Assembly (NCBI GenBank): GCA_963693085.1
Contig: OY856411.1
Location: forward strand, 115,746,767-115,810,766
Direction: 5' to 3'
Source: Alisma plantago-aquatica
Taxonomy: Eukaryota > Streptophyta > Magnoliopsida > Alismatales > Alismataceae
Length of the DNA stretch: 64,000 bases
Shown: piece by piece, positions 57,671 to 64,000 of the stretch
Layout: every line of letters begins with the position of its first letter
Position numbering within the stretch: position 1 is the first letter of the stretch
Program-made: the position numbers and the translations under genes
Notes under the pieces: generated by a model
What the model saw: only the letters and a program-made list of their open reading frames with translations
The model's database searches: none
What the model was told of the DNA's origin: nothing

Positions 57671-58375
57671 TGTTGGTATATGTATGCCCATAGAGCCATC
57701 CCAAGTGATTACATGGAGTCATATATTAATTAATCAATTAATGCGATTATTTGGTTAATTAATGAATTCCAGAATATTCTAATTAATCCACGACCGTTTA
57801 ATTAACACAATGTTTCTGTTTATCGATGGGTTTAGGAAACCCTACTTCCCTTCGTATCCTATTTAAAGGACGATTGACGGTCGATATCTATATAAGATAT
57901 CAAGAGACATTTTTAGTTTATGCTCATGCATGTAAACCCTAGTCATCACTGTCCTTAGGAGAGAAAGAAGAGCAACACGCCGCTAGCACGCCACCGTAGA
58001 GACATACTACTTCCCGCCGGCTTGGGAATCATGAGCTAGAGTTCCGTCCATCTGCGTGGACAATGTATTGATGCAGACGCCTTGACGCCTACATTCGGAG
58101 GATGTCGACGACCACCTGTATGCGCTATTTGTGGTGGACATGACTGCCGCAAAGGAGCACCCTCGGATCAACCTGTGGCAGTGAATGGGAGAGAAGTTCC
58201 ATCCATGTAGACAAACAACGTTGCACTGTCGTGCAGCGGGACATCGCCGGACTTGCTCTATGATAAGGTATATCTCATAAACAATCTTTCCAAATATGTT
58301 GTTGTCGCCGAGATCCTGTTTTGGGTTGCGTGGATTTTATTGCTTCTGTTGTGCATGTTTTCTCCACAAAACCCA
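57671..58375 (+). repeat. copia3 5' LTR, about 705 bp
   Basis: It begins TGTTGG and ends ACAAAACCCA shortly before the PBS. TATATAA at 57889-57895 is a promoter candidate. Without the 3' LTR the exact end is inferred from the PBS and the CA terminus. Confidence 0.75.
57889..57895 (+). promoter_or_regulatory. TATA box of copia3 LTR
   Basis: TATATAA lies about 220 bases into the LTR, in the expected place for the U3/R border. Confidence 0.5.
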
Positions 58376-58379
58376 ATAG

Positions 58380-58391
58380 TGGTATCAGAGC
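58380..58391 (+). other. copia3 primer binding site
   Basis: TGGTATCAGAGC is an exact match to the initiator tRNA-Met site and fixes the + orientation. Confidence 0.93.
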
Positions 58392-60042
58392 AGCATCGAT
58401 CTATGGTGTATTTGGATTCATTTCGATATGATAGAATCATTGTATACTATTTTTATGTTGCATATGATGTGAATTAAGCCTGCTAATATGTAAATCTAAA
58501 CCTAATTCCACATACGCCGCACGGAAGTAAAATTCAGTATAGTATTTGACATTTTGGACGGGGTTGACTATGGAAAATATTGTTTGTCCTAAGTGCATGG
58601 AAGTGAAATTCCATAGACCTTTTAGGGGATCCCCGTACAGTGGCGTTGCCCCTGTGTACCCTGCACAGGGGCGCTGCCCCTGTGTACCCCGCATAGTCTG
58701 TATGGGAGTCAAAAATTATTTAATGGGGAATGTCCCACCTTAAAAGTATTGCAATTTTATTATGTATATACATATATGTAGATTTACCTATGATAGCATA
58801 CACGACGCCTTTAAAATATATTTTATGTGGTGAATGAATACAAAGTTATGGCCTAGTATCCCCTTTTGTGAATGTTGTGAATGGATGTATATATTGATCT
58901 TGTGGATATGTTTGTTTGTGAATTCTATGGATGTATAATGGTTACATATGGATCCTTTGTATAAAGTATTCGGCTTTCATGCTGAGCCTCATCTCTTATT
59001 TCAAAGTGTAATTAATTCTTTCCTTTTATATTTGTACTCATATGATGTAATAGAGATAGGATTAGTTTTAGTATTGTAAATTTGATGTAAGGATGCCACT
59101 TGAAGATACAACTCCAACGAGGGTCCACGGAGAAGCACAATGAAGATCTAATTTCAAGAACGAACCTAAAGATCCAACTCTAAGGAGCGTCCATGGAGAA
59201 GCAATAAGAAGATCCAATTCCAAGAAGCAACTTGAAGTTCAAACCTCACAAAGAATCCACAAAGTTGTTCATTGTAATGTTGATCATTACATGCTTACAG
59301 GTTGATTCACAGGTGTTGTATGAGATGCATAAGACTATAGGTGGACCGTAATCCTTTGTTGCTCCAAAGGATTACAATAGTATGGCCATAACCAATGTAT
59401 TTGTGTTTATTATTTCATGTATATCATTTGTGGTTGTGGATATAGTAGTATATGACACATACTATAAGTATGTGGTGTTTGGATATGTATATGTATTAAT
59501 AAAACCCCTCAATTAATAATATTAATTTTTAGTTTCCTTCCATAAAGAAACACACAAGAAAAGCTTGATTGACTATGTGTGGGAACGCCTTTGCGTGGTA
59601 CACTGTCTATCTTGTGGAAGTGTGATGGTGGGTGTGTGGGTCTGCCTCTACAGGGTGCACAATCATTGTGTTGGCTTATGGGTTGGACTTAACTAGGGAA
59701 CCTTGATAGGATCAAGTACCAAGAGGCACACAGATGCATCATGGCAAGGAGTTGTGCATGATCATCTACCCAAGAGTTGCATATGATGCAATTGGAAAAA
59801 GTTTCCTACCTTAGTATTTGGTCTTGGACGCCAGCGTTGGCTGGGCATTGATCCAACTATTTTGGATCTTGGCTCACTAGAAGGTTGTGCATTTCAATCT
59901 TCCCAATTGATAGTGAGGGATATCAATTTGAATAAAATATTGGGAGTGTAATTAATTAAAAGCCTAATTAATCGTATTTATCAAATCTTTACAAGTCAAA
60001 ATGTTTTGGACTAAATGCAAATTTTTCTTTTGTAGCAATCAA
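58392..60042 (+). other. copia3 long leader, non-coding
   Basis: About 1.65 kb between PBS and gag start with no gene. It holds a GC-rich hairpin near 58646-58692 (GCCCCTGTG facing CACAGGGGC, repeated) and a stretch at 59100-59260 where AAGATCCAACTC-like words recur about three times. It is longer than typical copia leaders, so an unrecognised insertion is possible. Confidence 0.6.
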
Positions 60043-60409
60043 ATGGCAAACAACACTCACACGTTCTCATTGTGATCGGTCCTTGAGAAGGACAAACTTA
60101 CCAGAACCAACTTTCAAAATGGGTTTAGGATGCTGAGAATTGTTCTCACACATGAGCATAAGCTCTATGTCCTTGAAACATCAGAGCCAGTGGAGCCCGC
60201 TATAAATGCGCCCAAGGCTGAAAAGGATGCTTACAAGAAGCACCTTGATGATGTTGTAGATGTAAAGTTCCTAATGTTGTTCTCAATGAACTATGAGTTG
60301 CGAGAGCATCATGAGAATATGAATGTCATGGAGATGGTAACACATCTCAAGAACATGTATCAACATCAAGCAAGACAGGAGAGATATGATGTCTCAAAGG
60401 CTTTGTTCA
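60043..60409 (+). pseudogene. copia3 gag, part 1
   Basis: ATG at 60043 opens MANNTHTFSL, then a stop (TGA in place of CGA), then SVLEKDKLTRTNF, LRIVLTHEHKLYVLE, ELREHHENMNVMEMVTHLKNMYQ and YDVSKALF, the N-terminal copia gag domain (UBN2 type). It breaks at 60409 at a LINE insertion; the sequence continues from 62534 with the same 14 bases repeated. Confidence 0.88.
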
Positions 60410-60652
60410 TTTTGGGTCGGCGCTATGACAACGAGGGGAGCGCTAGGGCTTCACGGGAGTGGTGGAGATCGGAGGCACTGCTTGAACATCAGAGGTCAGG
60501 GATGCGGGCTCATCGGAGGCAGGGGCGCCGGGAGATCGAGTGCGCAAGGCAAAGGTGGAGAAGACTCAATCGGAGATGACAAAGATGACAGTGACATTAC
60601 TGGAGACCCTGGTGGCGGAAACCCTAGAGAACCTAGAGGCGTGTTCGTCAAT

Positions 60653-62227
60653 ATGGCGGAGGTCGGAATCAGCCTACAGTATAGCGGCATGCGAGGAGAA
60701 ACGACCTCAATAGATCTGGATCTTTAGGGGGGAACACAACGATGCGAGAAAGTGTTCAATGTTGTGGCTGATTGGATGACTGATGAGAACCCATCGGTCC
60801 AACAAAATAAGAATTTATCTGAAATCCCGATTCAAATGGATTCGAGTATAGACTCGTCAGGTAATAAGGGAAAGACTTGGACTCCAAGTTCATTTAAAGA
60901 TTCGATGATGGGAAATTAAGCAGGAGCATCCAGAGAAGAGTTCATAGATGAACTGGACTCTGCAGACCTGCAACCGAAAGATGTGGAGCTTGTACTGGAC
61001 AAGGGATGTCCAGAGTTGTACATTAATCCAGATGCAGAAGAAACCTTGCTACAACCATGGAAATTTACAGTCATCATAAAACTGATAGGCAAGAATGTGG
61101 GATATATGACGATGGAGGACCGTCTGCGTTTGCTATGGAAACCAGTCGGGAGAATGAAGATGTATGAACTCAACCTGAATTTCTATGCTATTCAATTCTC
61201 TTGCAGGTCAGATTATGAAACTACAATCACTGGTGGTCCATGGTCAATGTTCAGTAGTTTCCTGATGGTTTGGAAATGGAACGGTAACTTCCAACCATCA
61301 GAGGGCCTGCCAGATCAGATAGTTACCTGGGTAAGGATACTAAACATGCCGCTCCATTTGTATGTGTCTACCATCTTTGAGACAGTGGGTCGAGCTCTTG
61401 GTACCCTTGTTAAGGTGGACGAACACACAGTTAAGAAGATGAGAAGCCGGTTCGCGAGACTTGCAATTCAGCTGGATACTTCAAAACCGATTCAACCTGC
61501 AATTCTCATCAATGGGTTGGAATATAAACTAGAGTATGAAGTGCTTCCTGACCTTTGCTTAACCTGCGGAAAATTGGGACATAGTTCAAAAGCTTGCAAC
61601 CCTGATCCTAAAGAACAAGTGGGTGAAGAACCAGTCGAGGCTGGGGTGAAATGGTCTGATGAAGAGGGCAAATGGCAGAAATACTATGCTAAAGGAATCC
61701 ATGCCAAAAGGAGACAGCGTGATAAAGAGAAAGGGGCACCCATTGGAAACCGTTTCAGTCCAATCACAGTTGATCCCGAGGAGGAAGGCGAGGTGGAGAA
61801 CACCTCACAGAGGACTACCAATGCTGAGAAGTCCAACGCTGACCCTAGAGGCCCGAAGGTATGGAAGAGAAAGAAGACGCCCCACAAGACTGATCAAGAC
61901 ATGGAAATGCAGAATGGTAGATCTACAGAAAACAAGGAAGGGGACGAAGAAGCACATGTCACTGTAGTGAACGATGGAATGCATATCGTAGTTCACCCTG
62001 ATGTGGATGAAGTCATTGAAGGAATTATACCTCTGCAGGATGCGGTTGAAGTAAGCATGACCGAAAATGATGACACTGAAACTTCAACCAGCATGGGAAA
62101 ACAAAAGCAGAAAGGAAGGGGCGTCAAAGGAAGTGGGACCAAAATCAAACAGGCCAGTGCGGTTAATTATAACTTAAGGAATGGACACTGGAACCCAGAG
62201 GATCAGGTCGACACAAGAGATCACTGA
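60653..62227 (+). pseudogene. LINE ORF1 protein (DUF4283 and CCHC zinc knuckle)
   Basis: A likely start at 60653 (MAEVGISLQYSG) is followed in frame by stops at 60725 and 60917, then an open stretch to 62227. It carries the DUF4283 domain (WKFTVIIKLIGKNVGYMTM, LRLLWKP, FYAIQFSCRSDYETTITGGPW, LMVWKWNGNFQPSEG, TWVRILNMPLHLY), then ARLAIQLDTSKPI and the knuckle CLTCGKLGHSSKAC, and ends in a charged, disordered tail. This is the ORF1 RNA-binding protein of plant L1 elements, which coats the RNA during retrotransposition. Length after the second stop is about 436 codons. Confidence 0.88.
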
Positions 62228-62533
62228 AGACTATTGGATGTTCATATATTTTACCATATATATGTTTATGAAGTGGACAACCAAGTCACTCAAGTGCTGC
62301 TCCTCCAAGATGTTGATGATTCACATGGCTTGTGAAGCCAACCAGGTCCCTAGATGCCTGGTGAAATCTCACCCCAAGAAACTCAACCACTCTCAAGGGT
62401 TTGAGAGAATGATAAACTTGACATTTATCTTAATTGTAATGGTACTGATAATACCATGTTTATCATTCATGTTTTTTCAGTTCTATCCATGTAAGCTCAT
62501 TTATGTTTAACAAAAGTTAGATTTAGTGAAAAA
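62228..62533 (+). other. LINE 3' region and poly(A)
   Basis: AT-rich sequence with no domain. The end GATTTAGTG plus the A-run joins to the repeated target sequence. A full L1 would have about 4 kb of ORF2 here. Confidence 0.7.
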
Positions 62534-63015
62534 AAAGGCTTTGTTCAAAAACAAGATGAAAGAGGGAGACTCAGTTGGCACCCATATACTCATGTTTATT
62601 GGGTACATGGAAAGTATATCCAAGTTGGGATTTCCCCTAGGTCAAGAGTTGTCCACTGATGTGATTCTACAATCATTTCCTGAATCATATAATCATTTTG
62701 TCAAGAACTATAACATGAAAAATTTTGATAAGTCGTTGTCAGAATTGTTGAGCATGTTGAGGAGAGTTGATGAACAAATGCAGAAAGACAAGCCCAAGTC
62801 TGTGATGGTGATCAACAAGGAAAAGGGAAATTCAAAAGGCAAAGGCAAGGCTAAGAAAAGTTCTAAATCTGGGAAGAAGCCAGTCATCAGTGCTCAAAGC
62901 TAAAGGTGGGATCTTCAAAGAAGGCAGTTGCCACCATTGTCACCAATCTGGACATTGGAAAAGAAACTGTCCTCTCTACCTGGAGGAACTGAGGAAGAAG
63001 AAGCATGGGATATAG
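62534..63015 (+). pseudogene. copia3 gag, part 2, with zinc knuckle
   Basis: Gag resumes ALFKNKMKEGDSVGTHILMFIGYMESI, LGFPLGQELSTDVILQSFPESYNHFVKNYN and a Lys-rich linker, with a stop at 62901. In another frame, the knuckle CHHCHQSGHWKRNC (CX2CX4HX4C complete) and LYLEELRKKKHG follow. One frameshift near 62895 separates the two. It packages element RNA in a working copy. Confidence 0.88.
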
Positions 63016-63420
63016 ATATCCACTTCAGGTATATATGTTATTGAGATAAACTTAAATACATCTTCATCATGGGTATTGGATACTGGATGTGGATCTCACA
63101 TATGTTCTAATATGCAGGATCTAATTAGAAGTAAGCCTTAACGAAAGGGCCAAGTTGAGTTGTGGGTTTCTAATGGAGCATGAGTTTCTACCACCGTAGT
63201 TGGACTTATTAATTTATCTTTGCCTGCAGGCCTTTTAATATAATTAGAGAATTTCTATTATGTAACTTCCATTAATAGAAATATTATTGTTATATCTTGT
63301 ATGGACAGGAGTGGATTTGAATTTCACATTGAGAATGGAATTATTTCTATTTCTAAAGATGAGATCTTTTATGGCAATGCCCTATTTCTTATGGTATCTA
63401 CTTTTTAGAACTTGAGACCA
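63016..63420 (+). pseudogene. copia3 protease
   Basis: SSWVLDTGCGSHICSNMQDL carries an intact catalytic D-T-G. It is followed by stops near 63138, 63181 and 63240, with VELWVSNGA and VVGLINLSLPAGL recognisable between them and FEFHIENGIISIS further on. The aspartic protease would process the polyprotein. Confidence 0.8.
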
Positions 63421-64000
63421 ACATATATAACGTAAATACTAAAAGTTTAAAACTTGACAACTCAAACAAAACATTCTTATGGCATTGTTGTCTTGGGCAC
63501 ATAAACGAGAAGCACATATCTAGACTCTATTGATTTTGAATCATTAGAGACATGTGAGGCATGTTTATTAGGGAAGATGACCAAAACTCCTTTCACTGGA
63601 CACAGTGAGAGAGCCAGTGATCTGTTGGGGCTCATACATTCTGATGTATGTGGGCCTTTTAGATGAAATGCTAGAGCAGGCTATGAATACTTCATTACCT
63701 TCACCGATGACCTCAGTAGGTATGTCTATGTATATCTTATGAAACACAAGTCAAAAACTCTTGAAATGTTCAAGACTTTCATGAATGAAGTAGAAAATCA
63801 ACTTGGTAAGAGTATTAAAGCACTCCATTTAGATCGAGGTGGTGAATACTTAAGCCAAGAGTTTGAGGACCTTCTAAGAGACTGTGGTATTGTATCACAA
63901 TGGCCTCCACCCAGTACACCACAACATAATGATGTTTCATAAAGAAGGAATTATACATTATTCAACATGGTACGATCAATGATGAGTTCAGCCGAACCTC
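63421..64000 (+). pseudogene. copia3 integrase, partial (runs off window)
   Basis: The zinc region (LWHCCLGHINEKHISRL, then CEACLLGK after a frame change) is followed by the core: LIHSDVCGPF with the first aspartate, FTDDLSRYVYVYLMKHKSK, IKALHLDRGGEYLS with the second, and TPQHNDVS, followed by TAA where the third catalytic residue (glutamate) should be. RRNYTLFNMVRSMMS continues to the window edge. At least four stops or shifts occur. Confidence 0.85.

Larger units (their letters stand above)
60410..62533 (+). mobile_element. ORF1-only L1-type LINE in copia3 gag
   Basis: The 14 bases AAAGGCTTTGTTCA occur at 60396-60409 and 62534-62547, a typical LINE target-site duplication. The insert ends in an A-run (62529-62536, shared with the duplication), fixing + orientation. 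A GC-rich 5' part (60410-60720) precedes ORF1 (DUF4283 and zinc knuckle). There is no endonuclease or reverse transcriptase ORF: only about 300 bp lies between the end of ORF1 and the poly(A). The element is therefore non-autonomous and needed ORF2 protein in trans. Confidence 0.88.
57671..64000 (+). mobile_element. copia3: Ty1/copia element, continues past right edge
   Basis: The 5' LTR starts TGTTGGTATATG at 57671 inside LTR D. The PBS TGGTATCAGAGC is at 58380-58391. After an unusually long leader come gag (60043-60409 and 62548-62990, split by a LINE), a CCHC knuckle, protease and integrase. The window ends within integrase, so RT and the 3' LTR are not seen and no TSD can be tested. The gag N-terminus (SVLEKDKLTRTNF) is the type found in Tnt1-related plant copia elements. 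Stops in gag, protease and integrase show it is dead. Confidence 0.88.

Noticed and set aside
58380..58391. TGGTATCAGAGC motifs as parts of tRNA genes
   Set aside because: Only the 12-base complement of the tRNA 3' end is present, next to LTR ends; no cloverleaf, A box or B box around them.

Overview
The window is plant nuclear DNA, almost certainly from a flowering plant with a large repeat-rich genome. It appears to consist entirely of transposable elements: I find no host gene, rRNA gene or tRNA gene. Evidence for a plant includes copia primer-binding sites matching initiator-tRNA-Met (TGGTATCAGAGC), a chromovirus-type Ty3 element, a Sirevirus-type copia element with repeated polypurine tracts, a CACTA transposon with DUF4218/DUF4216/Transposase_24/Ulp1 coding, and plant L1-type LINE ORF1 (DUF4283 plus zinc knuckle). 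I cannot name the species.

Layout, left to right. 1-13137: long non-coding LTR-like segments (Z, + strand, to 2893; A, minus, to 6079; B, minus, to 13137) around the 3' end and LTR of an Athila/Tat-like element (6080-7777). B carries three copies of a ~925 bp tandem repeat. 13138-21348: a decayed + strand copia element (copia1), cut by a 4.6 kb solo LTR (C, 14413-19014) and by an antisense LINE 3' fragment (about 19449-20400). From 21349 to beyond 57670: a non-autonomous minus-strand LTR element (D), probably inserted in copia1. Its left LTR is split by a CACTA transposon (23129-50777, TSD TCA). The CACTA is split by a Sirevirus-like copia element (copia2, 27139-45224, TSD ATATC), and that by a Tekay-like chromovirus (E, 31272-40934, TSD TGAAT). 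The second LTR of D (55860 onward) holds the unoccupied CACTA site near 57655 and is itself interrupted at 57671 by copia3, which runs off the right edge. The gag of copia3 holds an ORF1-only LINE (about 60410-62533) flanked by a ~14 bp duplication.

The insertion order can thus be read from the sequence: copia1, then D, then CACTA, then copia2, then E. All elements look inactive: pol frames carry stops, many explained by single C-to-T or G-to-A changes, and the CACTA has no recognisable TNP2 catalytic domain.

The most unusual recurring feature is arrays of short palindromes in the regulatory regions of unrelated families. One motif, CGGTCGAC...GTCGACCG, is shared by the CACTA termini, the copia2 LTRs and a spacer inside copia2. 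Others are the AAACGGTCT/AGACCGTTT array in C, the TGCACGCCGTGCA array in E, and GACCATGGTC in the Athila-like LTR. Coordinates of LTR ends without a matching TSD are my best reading, not measured boundaries.
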